Of a DNA stretch of 64,000 nt, positions 30,901-38,678 are shown piece by piece. Numbering within the stretch: the first letter of the stretch is position 1; each line of letters starts with the position of its first letter. A program made the position numbers and the translations under genes. The notes beneath the pieces are model-generated. The model saw only the letters and a program-made list of their open reading frames with translations, did no database searches and was not told the DNA's origin. Where the stretch lies: the NCBI GenBank assembly GCA_030077755.1, contig JAQJZZ010000011.1, positions 1 through 64,000 of the forward strand. The letters are read 5' to 3'. The stretch is from Filosporella fistucella. Lineage: Eukaryota; Ascomycota; Leotiomycetes; Helotiales.

Positions 30901-32567
30901 GACTGGGTGCTACTCAAAGCGGGAACCGATGAGCTCGCCGTCGATAGTAATCTTGTTGATGAAGAGGCAACCACTGTGCTTTGCTTGGACGAAGAAAATT
31001 GTAGATTCGAGGATAATTTTGTACCACTGGAAATGCTACTCTGCTTCAATGCTGCTGAAGAGCCTATGGGAAGTGATTTGGTGGCTGATATAGTGACCAA
31101 AGTGCCGGGTATCGAGGAAGATTGCAGCTTAGAAGATAGCTGAGTGCTGCTCGGATTCCGCGCTGATGAAGAAGACGTCGATAGCAATCTAGAAGATGAT
31201 GTGACCGCCACCGTGCTTTGTTTTGAGGAGGAAGCTACCTTCGCGGAAATTTGAGAGCTACTCTGACTGAAGAACGATGAAGACACTCCAGAAAGAGATT
31301 TCGTGGAGGAGATAGGTACAGATCTGCTTTGCGTAGACAAAGACTGAGAAAACAATTTATTGCTACTCGAGGAAAGAATCGGCTGTGAAGTCGAGAGCGA
31401 TTTTGTCGAGGAGGAAGGGCTCAGCGTGGTTTGCTTCGAGGAAGGTAAAATTGAGGTACTTGATTTGGCAAGGGAAGAAGAAATGCTCAATAATGATTTC
31501 GCAGAGGAACTCGCCAAAATCGTTCCCTGCTTTGAGGAAGATAACAAGCTGGAACTTTTCAAGGTGCTAAGGGATATGGTGGGTGAGACGGTGGGTGATT
31601 TAGTTGATGAAAATAGGCCATTGGAGCTCAATTTGAGTGCCGATGATGTGGCAAACTTCGCGGATGACTGAGGGGTGATGCCAGTGCTACTTTTCTTGAG
31701 AGAAGAAACTGTATTTGAGCTGAATACTAATGCCGACGAAGAGGCGCTCTTCGAAGGAGGTAACACGGATGTGCCGACAGTGCTGCTTTGTTTGAGGGAT
31801 GAAATAGTAATAGAGCTTAATTTTCCCGCAGTTGAAGAGGCTAACTTCGAAGAAGCCAGCAAAGATGTGGGGATGCTGCTGCTTTGCTTCGAGGTAGATA
31901 CGGATGTACCGACATTGCTACTTTGCTTCGAGGATGAAATAGTAATTGAGCTCAACTTTATTCCGGTTGCAGAAGCAGTCTTCGAGGAGCTCAGCAGAGC
32001 TGTAGGGACACTGCTGCTTTGCTTTGAGGTGGGTACGACGCCGGAGCTTGATTTTAGGGCAGATGAAGAGCTCTTTGAATAAATCGACGACAATGTGACA
32101 ACATTGGTGCTTTGCTTTGAGGAGGCGACCGATTTTGATGATAGCCGTGTACTTGGCGAGTTCACGGGTGTTGATATGAATATAGATGATTTCACCGAGG
32201 TGCCCAAGCTGATGCTGCTTAACTTTGGCGTCGAAGCCAAGGAATCAGTGGTGAGCTTGGATGATGACGAAAGGACAGTACTTCGTCCCAAGGACGACGA
32301 AACAAGCTTAGCCGATGATTGGGAAACTATAGGTTTTGATGTTGATGAAATAACAGTAAGTTTGACGGAGGATGGCGTGGGAATTTGTACAGAACTAAGT
32401 CCAGTGCTCCTAATTGATGATACAACAGAGGAGAATGTACCAGTACTAGAACGAACTGAAGTTCCATTGGTACTGCTGCTGCGGCGAGATGAGACCGAGG
32501 ATGAGGTGGTTGCCGACGCGACTACCTCTAGCAAGGTCGTAAAAATGAGCCAACTGTTGAGCTTCAT
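15909..32567 (-). CDS. Giant Ser/Thr-rich secreted protein with C-terminal spherulin-4 domain
   Basis: A single uninterrupted frame of 16,659 bp, 5,552 aa from the first ATG (32567). Residues 1-18 or so (MKLNSWLIFTTLLEVVASA) are a signal peptide. Then come about 5,280 residues almost without Cys and dominated by Ser and Thr, as in mucin-like O-glycosylated stalks. The N-terminal third uses short SSSKQSS/SSKLSS motifs. Later parts are more diverse, with local duplications: a 37-residue unit (PESTSQ...TETLS...TSQ.TI.S) at 17560-17850, SSTQE units at 21950-22220, SSAQYTV..SSTEVL units at 24535-24800, and ..EPTQPRI/TI..SMAGTT at 23530-23690. The last 243 residues (15912-16640) are a spherulin-4 domain: VVPLYIEPSNGSW, VNPSNGPG, CYVPTSY, DGIFFEE, GIETSYSEF. 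Its relatives include Sph3 (GH135), which cuts galactosaminogalactan. There is no GPI signal after it, so the enzyme-like head is the C-terminus. It is probably a cell-wall or matrix protein. Confidence 0.93.
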   Translation of the reverse strand: MKLNSWLIFTTLLEVVASATTSSSVSSRRSSSTNGTSVRSSTGTFSSVVSSIRSTGLSSVQIPTPSSVKLTVISSTSKPIVSQSSAKLVSSSLGRSTVLSSSSKLTTDSLASTPKLSSISLGTSVKSSIFISTPVNSPSTRLSSKSVASSKQSTNVVTLSSIYSKSSSSALKSSSGVVPTSKQSSSVPTALLSSSKTASATGIKLSSITISSSKQSSNVGTSVSTSKQSSSIPTSLLASSKLASSTAGKLSSITISSLKQSSTVGTSVLPPSKSASSSALVFSSNTVSSLKKSSTGITPQSSAKFATSSALKLSSNGLFSSTKSPTVSPTISLSTLKSSSLLSSSKQGTILASSSAKSLLSISSSLAKSSTSILPSSKQTTLSPSSSTKSLSTSQPILSSSSNKLFSQSLSTQSRSVPISSTKSLSGVSSSFFSQSSSQISAKVASSSKQSTVAVTSSSRLLSTSSSSARNPSSTQLSSKLQSSSIPGTLVTISATKSLPIGSSAALKQSSISSGTKLSSNLQFSSSKQSTVVASSSTRLLSTASSSVPALSSTQSSSRILSSLKQSTSNSVSSLISLSALSTTRPIMSSSQLSSKPISSKQSSSIVSIPSVVSNAISVSSKKTSFGLSSSTSSIIGVTSSKSGFKSTSIFTSILSSSSAASLKTSSRISSSSFAGPSSPSIKPTTTAFVSSTQSATSLKSSATVTPSSKLFTSTTFSPTSSTNVLSSKSVVLLKSSSSMNLPSSKSASSLQDSLKSSLGGSSSQIQTTTKLGTSSAISSGTSTKISDSARDLSSSKSISVASSFSLKASSVASSFSQALKASSTGLSSSQGILSSKAGSLISSSISKMSSATPSVVQSSKATLSPSPSIKLSSSESVSLTSSSNFRTNSAPFSPPPSSPSTNPTSKATQSILSSSKLSATSQISSPTPASSNLFSGSSSSSKSQSSSSSLSSVTPFVPTSSSRPTPASSFQSSSKAPGLSSSLAGLSSRNSGSSSVIQQSASMAPSSISTLVSTKPSSVSISQSQTSTKQQGLSSSSLVPTITKSSSTFGSVSQVQSSVSTSSKGSSALSTFRVATTGPASSSAIALSSNKISSTATQSQILTSKGLSTVSSTTLQSPKASSLTTVSTSSLISNSLSSIPQSSPTASVKGSSQVSLSSSKVSSISSDLIVSAAGVFSLSVSSSSTLATPSSLQKSSMKLSSSLSSFQSSQGISSTSATSFTSLVQSSSQIKLPTPTIASTNTFQSSQVKSLESSITFTAPGSQTPSQLKFSSTSSSTVTIQSSTQVKSSMATSTFVTPSSIQSVSQLKSSSISSVQTLTQVRSSVASSIIGTFKSSVDIKSSVTLASSTNLLQSSTPIKLSSATSKSTTPSSFEGSSLMKSSVTVSSLVNTVPSSSRFQSSSASSIPVANTLQSTLGVTSSVVLSSSAGLLQGSTQIKSTSTFATQGSLSQLKSSGVESSIPSTIGPSTQLETSTDGSTLGASTKISIASSVSLSILSTVTIRSSTRPATSTLSPTISLSTIQSSSQTRLSVLSSSDSSLKISTVTSTQVTSPTAQLQSQIGSSVKSTPTELTSLKVSLSSSSVRLIASSEMSILVAQSVNQVLSSTFLSSSVMSPSLGSTSLATSSKQGQTTSSQSTPTQTSSEQIISVPSSLPIINSQISQTTMPLSTLAASSESSKISGSVTPSLLQPVSGSDTTKLTLATTQLSSSVEFYSKIVSSETSSLTPKSVFISRETTTLFLPSSLPASVLEQVSSQPSSSISESVIASIQLSSAINLGSTQTLIPTELSSHPAASSGALAATTTKQSGESFSVPIFISYSTKTPFSDDSSSTSGDNLVSSMTIHSGLEDSKVTSFVSSAASTVLSTPLPSSFEGFNSILGLLQSDHSQGGSLPTLSSSLAGRTTTIPTTSLLSSIVESESLAIRVTPSSVTSSLQDSSEVSNVASLPTESFSDLQPSNSLVSGISLATATSSEFGQSTILTSAPLSSLVSPSSSQESNASPTTSSPLQFVSTSQDVGVILQSTSAANSDPSSTLEVNLAPGSSSAARLDISSPPSSSSAFDHSLSTDGSDATLEITTLFPSSAVETSAQIFPTSTEVPLITAIPSSSGRIFPSQPPSSSIQAPSSSQVPGEMLAQSSLSMQALAFDSVSVPLTISAFNSLEVTSFAIPTAEISTRTVGAANETSFTLAIPQSQMTLSSLEPTMVTPQSSPVSSDSLDENSIILATAVLSNSVKVLPSVIQPVVNYLPSNPAAHTVFSSTDAQDAMPKFSSLAYVDTSLQISRSNPSLPSAIESSDASSLVELPSESIQSSFQSDLETIIPTSVNTIYPLPTTFLTISTKILVSIVSTSDNTNTTALETVIDYTVGYAASSKLEFVPSFSSQLEATSPSRSIFTTAFDSTSSLQDLEAQSATAVQPISTADIEFSSLGVQTAAESSTANFKSSDMSDLFSPVTLFTRTGVQTSAAESQSDTSLLSFGISPEATSFVLSPVESLMTAMQSFSSGSPMTINVMGVTLTLTSESLAPTSTSLNQNTPPSTVQVTSLVPIEMSPSISPEIFFNPSTDGQMSAAASSFRTEISSPTTPTPRDVTSRAEETSSAQYTARPSPIETLSIMAEETSSSQFTVSSSPIEVLSNKAEEKSSAQYTVGPSSTEVLLTMAGEVFSVQHTVEPSSTEAYPTPVLSLYTQGSSIADASGPQSVLESMQPTTNINSSMGGQPLPTSSSMSSEYHASAIGSNAFTVSTENNAPTPAMESGYPSSAVGTQTLPLPIESNAGVTSIYSIQPAFTLQAETTLLPIESNPPASGTSDYSHQAYFASSSTTLPEDILYSSSIYEVAGAPTSTELIMASSAFSASTDVSSTAFPQTTDSMASSNPTAAGTSNFADSANSLSLKAQATSMPESSNEAASTSFDAQSVLASPTIVMGSSHEDIPTSLESQNSQTSLIIPNFLAAATTAPAYQEISTVLSSYNEPTQPRISVSMAGTTSLSDYPESTTLPSIYNEPTQPTIYESMAGTTAVSTFQAIQTTLVTSSFLGIQTLISSSSDPVPTHSEVVSLSEYEADTSSTLIEPAMISSTKANESMSPISLSKILESVTSEFAQPSSSAYLASPSKMTIIVSSIEMITSILDFATSLQGMAQSSSAFGSELQSTAQVTSAPTPEESSSYPEFATISSEISSVPTSITIEGADFASSFLSFSGAADFTSFPLQSQQDISSLTVSATAYPSLPTSQDLVTDSFINPNSYPTGLPTAESLSNEPIMSAADTLLSSSFPEPTALPSIVKSQIRPTGTTGLDSFAGISTIALSAQVYYSTSESPTSLAEPSSRLGGMSSALQSDLKSIGEITSSYGMVESAFSTSTHSLTASATTTAYLSSSTLRLESVSMQLSGQPLTSTTLQIMSVAASSGLPGQASNSEELIISGSIQAFTSSLEDNAPVVTSSKMEEPAYLPSPTQGAVILAASSNVPESTPSSGSHLPASSTQEIETITTSSNILELALSSSFQLPVSSTQETGTVTASSNILESAQTTGFQSLAFSTQEMTTASSSIPELTTVSGSLVSAYLTPESASAATSSKPQEFAPSSSLQITASSIQENEAVPTSTILPESKLDTAFSSIVSSTEANDIAAIPSTMADVTTSSGFMKTPQSSYIVETATITYQAFASPMANNAQDTTLESKDLTRATESLAAFTVDISSPTITLQAARTSDFGPEASFSTVRSSLEPDLSQTTSMNIIDTTSSFDTPLPSVILSTLTTESSVATTLSESPAVTSMSTIQDEQMTMEGFSASFPEFSTSVIISKDVQETSSIIDTEPTAPTQAFRTSISDTLSATTPITENPSSMSAFEFGSSEHVVPTLSSNLAASDSMDALYPLTPSSSSSVARESTQLEAGAASSFMTSRELSQDMFTVSSQYPTTPESSTFTAEPTSILRASVQPQIFLQSALSLSSLVTIEGASVSQSILPSLDAVTTVQGSLNTPSVTTSIEISTTVFYIPPQMSTTSLLQDEIVTPVHSSYNSDADFSTQSPSTKEHTEEAAFTTLSSIKELSSSLAQLQDAKSTISPADLGKISSVQQILFPSTSTEPSFSIVTSVVLPAQSSVLVSSENEGAFSSLAITSSPVPDRSARSSASLESDQTLSSSLLRSLSAARSTGGISDFSQENIPISTSELYVLSPTSVLEFESPSSSSNPFPTTADTWSSTEAYFSSISKSLTGQLSTETEQPSTIMELLSTTPIISEYVMTITTSVVLQSLSTSSTNALDLPESSSLLPSNSNSLFSMTTQDESASSLETNYKEPSATQYLSTSILDSTVLSSSVIFPEIRDSTESSLVLSTTGSLSLASQTAVTTDVSSSLPFVLSDSAVTSSLSSSDKYASSEITTKTILPQLAFAAPSSSILYQISPTLDIGPQTTISTALHSSSFDFSHEMASSTNTQDTLYSSNPTLDTESSFTEPSTFMYKSLEHSSTTASGFSQKTGISIASTPETALSSAEPSAVFLGTSSLNKYPETLKSLEAESPIPTSSTNFLTTAYDTAVLSTTQAFESTSISRTSLDPIQASVSSLLALPSAAPSIETEFSSLGIWTTLTSSMPQPTESHAMIQSEFSLSMIHADSTTLADEGISSLAPASTKIVDYASIVIQESGSTNTLVQTKYSTTVSKTSTTTTDYPSAQSSSMNPPNEAFSSQSISTQDNTARPLSTSVSQAAESSTSSVSISSIVDEVTVYTISSSETVTLMNGISTTKFPSSEIDIASATKDTFTLSATISASGITTSVNEMPSSQFSTGEVETASSTEGIFTISQSFSAADSITSMISRIVPNILLELPTSTSTYRDLSTAGQSSLDATVTQAGLDSSPTSAAQDTMYTTITSSVEDIKLPITSSDLTSETISQTELKTASVTQSNSYSSTDLSFPTGTLTATNSQDAAESLLTPTPIPESTSQASPNESEFTTETLSATTSQGTIKSFLSSTTGPESTSQVTSKEAGFPTETLSVTISQDTIESLFTSITVPESTSQASSKESGFATLTSKPPSQSTAADPTLESSASFTILEEYSSTNSLYARELSTTQPRDYTTMVLSTVTRMISDPIPTEDTSTPSQLQSISQTLTSKIEEITATQPSMGFASSLSALSPSSDGSLPTDTISSQTQTTATSEYATTIPDQLPTSSSTVQLIPEITAVNSPLVDYSSASQTLNTELNDFTISSSFSHSPTVSTPGTPSTDLAVASQTPSKSSHYSIISASSLDSVVASQTPAVDSSFYLTIPTSSREPVTATQTSTVEASVYNTKSSLPSTSPASESFSASIASTASTFSNTAFSTSTSSSHVPTGTLVVPLYIEPSNGSWENLHNSLQNYPSLNHMVIVNPSNGPGVAGSYPSSSYISAIAALQNYSNAILLCYVPTSYTNRTIDEVKADITTCKDWSNYGSADIHMDGIFFEESEQSGVLNNDYMSAMAVFAGLNFDGPIVYNPKTSSVLQAYSIFDYVVGIETSYSEFSTVSYQVDTITISQRPKSLFLVYGFDGTAATQAQEVNHIINDWGFGGLFITDQPLATAYSQWSGLWDDFAADMAWV
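15912..16640 (-). other. Spherulin-4 / Sph3-like domain of the giant protein
   Basis: About residues 5310-5552 of the giant protein. Landmarks in order are the strand PLYIEPSNGSW, NPSNGPG, SYISAIAALQNY, the CYVPTSYTNRTIDEV helix start, GIFFEE (acid pair at 16308-16313), YNP, GIETSYSEF and GGLFITD near the end. In GH135 the motif is usually F-F-D-E; here the Asp is Glu, while the second acid and the later Glu of GIET.S remain. Catalysis is possible but unproven. Confidence 0.8.
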
Positions 32568-34086
32568 ATTAACTATGTAGCAACACGTTGCTCGAGCCCG
32601 AAAAGAACAGGCCAAGTCCTGACAATTACATGGATATGAGTAGATATCGGGGGTTTGTGATAGATATACAAGCAAAGAAGGATGGCGGATTATTGTCTTG
32701 AACAGCGAAGCCTAATATGAAACAGTAACTCAGTAAGGAGAAGTCCAAAATACTTCGGGCAAGAAGAAATCAAAGACACGTTCAACTAACAAAAGAAATT
32801 TGCTGGCTGTTGTACGGTGTTGAAAAGAAAGCGGAATTACAGTGGCATTGAGCTCGCATCTCGTATGATTTCTATGATTGTTCGATTTATAGTATAGCAG
32901 GATCAAGTCATTCATTCGGACTAAACGAAGAGAACTTTGAGAGTTTCGGTCAACTGTAGTTACCATGGGAGAAGTAACCACTTTGCAATGAGCATTTAGT
33001 ACAAGGTCAACAAATGAATAGACGGATCGAGTCTCCTAACTTTTGATGAGAAGGAAAATTTCCTCGTGCAGCTCGTATATAGGATGCGACCCAACATACA
33101 ATCGCACTATTGAAGCCTCCTGCGGCTCAACTGGCTTGAGGGTAAAATGTCTTTTCAGAGCGCCACATTGTGAACTCATTTCCACCATGAGGGCTTATCA
33201 GCCTCCGCATGTTTCTGAATCCAGACCATAGGCTATGAATGGCGATGGCTACGAGCTTTTCTAGGCAGAGCTGAAACATCTATCTCGAACTGTCCGATGT
33301 GGTCCGAAAAGCAAGAAACGTGGGGCACCTCAGACAGAAATTGACATACGAATGCAGCAATACACGCCACTTGGCTTAACAAATAAGATGGACGGAGATC
33401 TCCATTGCGAGAGATACATAAAGGAGCGATCTGGCTGAGATTAATTTGAGAACAATAATCATGGCAGCTGCAGGTTGATATCTTGATTAATATGGGTGAG
33501 GACTAGAGTTAATTGAGAAGAGGTTTGGAAGTCTCATCACATGACTAACGCCAAGTCCCGGTGGGTAGGGATCAGGTCTCCCACGGCTGCAATGCGCATC
33601 ACAGTGGACAATTCTTTGATTTCCAGCATCAAGCAATATCGGTAAATTGGATCCATCCACCTGTCAGGCACATACGGATGTGTACCTCACTGTTATGCTC
33701 AATGGCCCACACTTGTCTACTGCATAGGTACGATTTCGCTCTGGCTCTAAAATATACTAGATTCCTTAGAATCTAAATCTGGGACATTTGCCCGCCTCGG
33801 ACAAACTAAGGTAATCCATAGCCTGTAGCCAGGTTTCGAAAACCTGACATTCTATATTAATCGCGAATATCTTCTCTTTCCTCACGTTCCAAGTTTTTAT
33901 CATTCCGTTCTGTATAATCTTACATCTCTTCTTTGCGCAGTCATCGCCCCAGATTGCGTGAAACTTATTGGATCCTGCATTTATTTAGCTTGGCTCAACT
34001 GGTTCTCTCATCTTCCCGACGTCATCGCTTTTATGGTAGCCAAATTTCAATCACAATAATGTCTTCCTTCTGTCAACGCAGTCACA
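32568..34086. other. Divergent intergenic region upstream of the giant gene
   Basis: 1.5 kb between the giant gene start (-) and the methyltransferase-like gene (+). Short frames at 32730-32981, 33043-33231, 33561-33776 and 33933-34133 show no motif. The length is compatible with a long promoter for the giant gene. No repeat or RNA gene is recognised. Confidence 0.4.
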
Positions 34087-35172
34087 ATGCCGGCCCCGGA
34101 CAAGATTTTCGAACAATGGCAAGGTGTAAATGACAACGATTTTTGCAGGATAATTGGTCAAACCTTCCAACTCCCAGACAACGACAAATATGTCTATCGC
34201 GCAGAGGCCTTCGGCGAGACACTCTCCAGCATTCGTTTATTGATTGATACAGCCAAGTACAAATACAAATACCAATCACATGGACAACGGATTGAGGTAT
34301 GAAGTCCTTATAGTTTCTGCAGCAGAGTGTATTCACTTATCAAGGTTCCTCCTGCAGACATCGCCGCGTACACCTCGATATTTTCTGCCTCCAACGATAC
34401 CGCCAAAGCCTTGAAATCATTCCTCGCCAATGCAAAGAGGGGATCCCCTCGAGAAATAGTTGCGAAATACCTTCTGTCACAGCGTATCGGTGACACCAAG
34501 ATACCTAGGTCAAAGAACCACGTCAATCCATACTATGATCTCTGGGTATTATCATGTCAATTGACATCCTTCATCGGACCACTGCCTGATGCCTCGTATG
34601 CCCATCCTGCGAATGCAAAGATGACTCACCCGATTCTTCCGGTCTTTTATCACCATTTTGGCTGTGTAGTGCCAAGCTACGATGCGCTGTACATAATTTC
34701 ACAGTTGGCAGGGACATGCGGCGGGGTGATAGACATGGGGAGTGGGAATGGATATTGGACGTATATGCTACGAAGTATGAAGATTGACACAATTGCCGTC
34801 GACAATCTGGCTAGCGAATACCGTACACTGTGGATCGAAGATACAATCAGGATGGATGGGGTGGAGTTTCTGAAGAAGAGGTCTGGGGGAAAGGGCAGAA
34901 TATTATTGATGGTATACATGATCACAGCTGGGAGCTTCACGAAGCGTCTATTGCAAGCATACCAAGGAGATATCGTTGTTGTGGTGGGAACACAAAACTC
35001 CAACAGATATACAGGCTTCTCTGACTGTTCAACGGAAGAGTATTTCAAAAGGGAGATGCTTGCCTGGGAATTGACAACAAAGATTGCTATGCCAAGCTTT
35101 GCTGGTAAAGACGAAGGGATGTTTGTCTGGCGTAAGAATAGTGGGCCGTCGATCCTTCCACAAGGAGCTTGA
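34087..35172 (+). CDS. SAM-dependent methyltransferase-like protein
   Basis: Exons 34087-34296 and 34345-35172, 345 aa. The 48-bp intron (GTATGA...ATCAAG) keeps the frame and removes the TGA at 34300; I chose this acceptor over CTGCAG sites because those shift the frame. A GVIDMGSGNGYWTYML motif (about residue 200) is a class I methyltransferase motif I, followed by an acidic turn at IDTIAVDN. After it come FLKKRSGGKGRILLMVYM (core strand 4 region) and DIVVVVGTQNSNRYTGF. The first 180 residues are helical and unlike any family I can name, including a KYKYKYQSHG stretch. No signal peptide, so it is probably cytosolic. The substrate is unknown. Confidence 0.72.
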
Positions 35173-36654
35173 GGTTCGGGGAACATTACGATGACTGTTC
35201 AATACTCGAATTTTTACGAGGTCGATATCGTCCTCCTTATTTTAAAGCGAGAGTGAACCCTCTGTTGCTAATAATGTCACTCTCTCCTTCGCTTTCAATA
35301 GATCCCTTGCTATGGTATGCGACATTTTATGGAGAATAACATATGGCATACTCTACATGCAAGGCATGTCTTTTTCTGGACGCTAGCATGATGTTCTGCT
35401 CGTACGAGGGCCGGGGATATTCAAACCCTTCTTTCTCGCCATATTCTCCCTTCTGGCATTCAAAATACCCCCACCTAGAGCCAATTGTTACCAATGAAAC
35501 GAGAAAAAAGACCAGGCAAGGCGGTCAAATCACCGCAACGTGTCTCTCGCCTCAAAAATGGAATGATGTGAAAACCACAGATGGCATTTCCCCATCAAGA
35601 AGGGCAGATAAAGGCAGACTGCGGCACAAGATGAACGCCGCGCAACCTCTCATCAATAGAATATTAGAGACGTAACTCTCACCAGCTAGCTCATCATCAT
35701 ACTCTCAAGTTGCAGCGGGAGAATGTGGAGTTCGAGAAAGAGATATCTTAGAATTAAAGACTTACACTATAAATTTTGCGCAGCGTCACGTATAAATCAT
35801 TACTACCTTTTGAGAGGCTACATTTATCACTTATTTGGGTGTAGAGAAAGGTTCTATTTCTTAGCCCTTCAAATCTCGACTTCTATTCCATCCGAACGCA
35901 ACCCACATCAAAGTTTAAATAAATGCATGTATTGAGTGACATTGAACTCTCGTCATCTGATACATACCTTTGACATCTGCACGCGCGTATCATCCACTCA
36001 GCATGACTTGGCGATGAGACTTGGCCACTGACGAGCCGGCAACTCTACTCGACTAGTAACGGAAGGCTGAGAAGAACAGAGAACGATAGGAGAACCGCCG
36101 ACGAATGTACAACTTCAATTGGGGCTGTGCAACACTGCAACCAAGTAGTAGACTTCTTGCCCTGGTAGAGGGGTGCTATATCTCCAATGCCGAGCGATTA
36201 CGACGACAACGACGACGAGGTGGCACAGAAAGGACAAAATATATTGACTTTTAAGCTTCCAAAGTTTACGTACAAGGTTCGAGTCAAAATATATTCTTAA
36301 GGGTCCGCATATGAAATTGTCCACCTTCTGTTATCACGACATATTGACACCTCAAAACGGCCAACATTGGGCGTCGTTGCACAATTCCCGGCATCTATTG
36401 TTCCCCGCCTCCTGCTCTACTCCGCAGGTACCTGTACATGCTCTCAGTTGGCGGTTGCTGCAGGCTGTAGCGAAACAAAGAACCCTGGGCTGAACTTCGG
36501 GCAGACGCGACCGTTCAATCTAATTGCAATCTCACGAGGCAACCAACGTTTCCACTGTGCCGCATACGACAACAACATTTTTGCGCATTCAAAAGGTTGC
36601 AATTTTACTCAATAATACAAAACTCTCTGTATCCCAATTCATCTCTCCGCAATC
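35173..36654. other. Intergenic, nothing recognised
   Basis: About 1.5 kb between two plus-strand genes. Only unsupported frames up to 110 codons (35343-35675) are present. CT-rich and CCACC-type tracts near 36560-36650 are the likely promoter of the VHS/GAT gene. Confidence 0.4.
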
Positions 36655-38232
36655 ATGAAGGCAATGAAGGGGATGAACATCAACCGGATGCTTGGGAGCA
36701 TCAAACGCAAGCGTAAGCAAACACCACGGTATCCAGCCTAAAAGCTAATACAACAGCAGCACAAGCTCCAGAAGTTGTACAGGATAGTGGTCTAGATACA
36801 CCAGAAGCAAATGCGACTCGGAATGTGGTATGTTGCAAAAGCAAAATGCGATGAAACAAGGCTGACGGAGCAGCGCCTCTTCTGCGAATCTGGTGGCCCA
36901 AATGGATCTGTATGCTCTGTACTCCATTCTCCACGGCATAACTAATAGAGTGAAGGGCGAAGAAGTATTATATCTGCCGACCATCGTCGAAGCCTGCGAA
37001 TCCTCTCCATCCGCTGCCAAAGAAGCTTCCTACATTATCCGGAAGTTCCTCTCCAAAGACAATTATGCGAAACCATATGTTCAATACAATGGCATCATGC
37101 TCATCAGGATTCTTGCCGACAACCCAGGAAAGACATTCACGAGGAATATGGATTCAAAGTTCGTCCAAGTAGTGAAGGAGTTATTACGAGTTGGACGTGA
37201 TCCCAGTGTCAAACAAATACTGATGGAAACTCTGGACACATTCCAAAACACCAAGGCAGATGACGAGGGACTGGCATTATTGATCGAGATGTGGAAGAAG
37301 GAACATGAGAGAATGGTAAAGATCCATGTAGGTAGCAAGGCTACGAAAAAAGAGCAAACTAACAAATTCAGGGACCCGCTGGGCCAAGGACCTTGAATGC
37401 ACCTCCTTTTGATTCCCACAGCCAAAATTACTTTTCCCGCAATCACCAAAGTCGCAGACTTCCACCTCCACACGAATTATCATCCAGAATTGAAGAGGCA
37501 AGAACATCAGCAAATCTTCTTTCTCAAGTCGTACAATCTACGCCTCCTTCTGAACTCATACACAATGAACTGGTGCGGGAATTTGCGGATCGTTGTCAGA
37601 GCGCTTCTAGGAGCATACAGGCATATATGATTGCGGAGAACCCTGCACCAGATAATGATACTATGGAAACATTGATTGAAACCAACGAACAACTGAGCAA
37701 AGCTCTCAATCAGCATCAACGTGGGATTTTGAATGCAAGGAAGGTATTAGGACTTGGAAATGGAACTCCACCTCCAAGACAAGAAACATTCGCTGCTCCG
37801 TCAGGGCCTCCACCAAATCGAACAGAATCAGGTTTTGCTGCACCACCAGGTCCTCCTCCTACACTATCGGCTCCACCTGCAAGGAAACCAATCAAGAGTC
37901 AACCACCTATTCCACCACCTGGAGACTATGCTCCCACCGGGTCCGATGACGAGAATCCATTTTCCGATCCAACAGAGAGGAAGAAGAAAGATATTCCGTT
38001 CCCAAAAGATCAACCTTCGAGTGCAACAGGGCAATTCAATGATCGATTAGGTATTGAACCATATCATCCGGGATTTCAGGCAACGCCGAGCTATACTGGA
38101 AGGCAAAATAGTTCTACAGGGCATGTAACCATGCACGCTGCTGTTCCAGAGACTCCGATTGAGGAAGAACCGAGGAGCGGATCAGGATATGGAGCAAAGA
38201 CTGGCACCAAGGCACCTGTTTATAGGTATTGA
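36655..38232 (+). CDS. VHS/GAT-domain trafficking adaptor (LSB5-like)
   Basis: Five exons: 36655-36712, 36757-36827, 36874-36909, 36956-37327 and 37372-38232; 465 aa. The 36-bp third exon (RLFCESGGPNGS) joins RNV to GEEVLYLP and gives the continuous family sequence EANATRNVRLFCESGG. An unspliced reading through intron 3 looks open but lacks the match. The N-terminus KGMNINRMLGSIKRK is conserved in fungal members. Residues about 55-180 form a VHS/ENTH-type helical repeat (YNGIMLIRILADNPG). A GAT domain follows (about 215-300, ending QHQRGILNARKVLGLG). The rest is a Pro-rich tail with PGPPP runs, an ENPFSDP motif and PVYRY at the end. Such proteins link ubiquitinated cargo, Arf/actin regulators and endosomal sorting; yeast LSB5 acts in endocytosis. 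Cytosolic or membrane-peripheral. Confidence 0.87.
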
Positions 38233-38678
38233 GGGGTTTCAAGCGGTTAGTGGTTATGATTTGATATGATTCATGATAAGTGTCGACCTTTTGGGCTAGA
38301 TTGTTTGGACAGCGGCATTTTGATACCAATGGAAGAGTTTATTCTACTCTATGATTCTCGATGACCTGCATGTTGAATTAATGGTGCTATCGTGCTCTCT
38401 CTGCTTGGGGTGATAGTTGAACTTGCCAAATGGACCTGACGTCGTTATTCCTCTTCCAAGATTTTAACAAACCATGCGTTCGATGGAAAGTTGTCAAGAA
38501 TTAGGCTTCAAATATCACGAGCTGATATTAATTGACCTTCCACCGACATACCGGCATAAGCATATAGGTTGTCTAGATTGAGATGCTATGAGATTCATGA
38601 TTCCACACTTATTATGTCACGATCTTCGCCGCTCAAAAGCCCAGCTTCTCCCATTTCCGACAACAGTCGCCACGATGA
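38233..38678. other. Convergent intergenic region
   Basis: 446 bp between the 3' ends of the VHS/GAT gene and the oxidase gene. No gene or repeat seen. Confidence 0.4.

Noticed and set aside
30025..32580. Long plus-strand frames opposite the giant gene (for example 30025-30795, 31675-32082, 32095-32580), rich in Asp, Glu and Leu
   Set aside because: They are the mirror of Ser/Thr codons on the other strand, which seldom give stops when read in reverse. No start context, domain or splice support.
32676..34086. Extra 36 residues before the giant gene's ATG
   Set aside because: The extension relies on a TTG start and lacks a signal peptide; the ATG at 32567 gives a clear signal sequence.
34087..34302. 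Separate 71-codon gene before the methyltransferase-like frame
   Set aside because: A 48-bp frame-preserving intron joins it to the downstream frame; it is exon 1.
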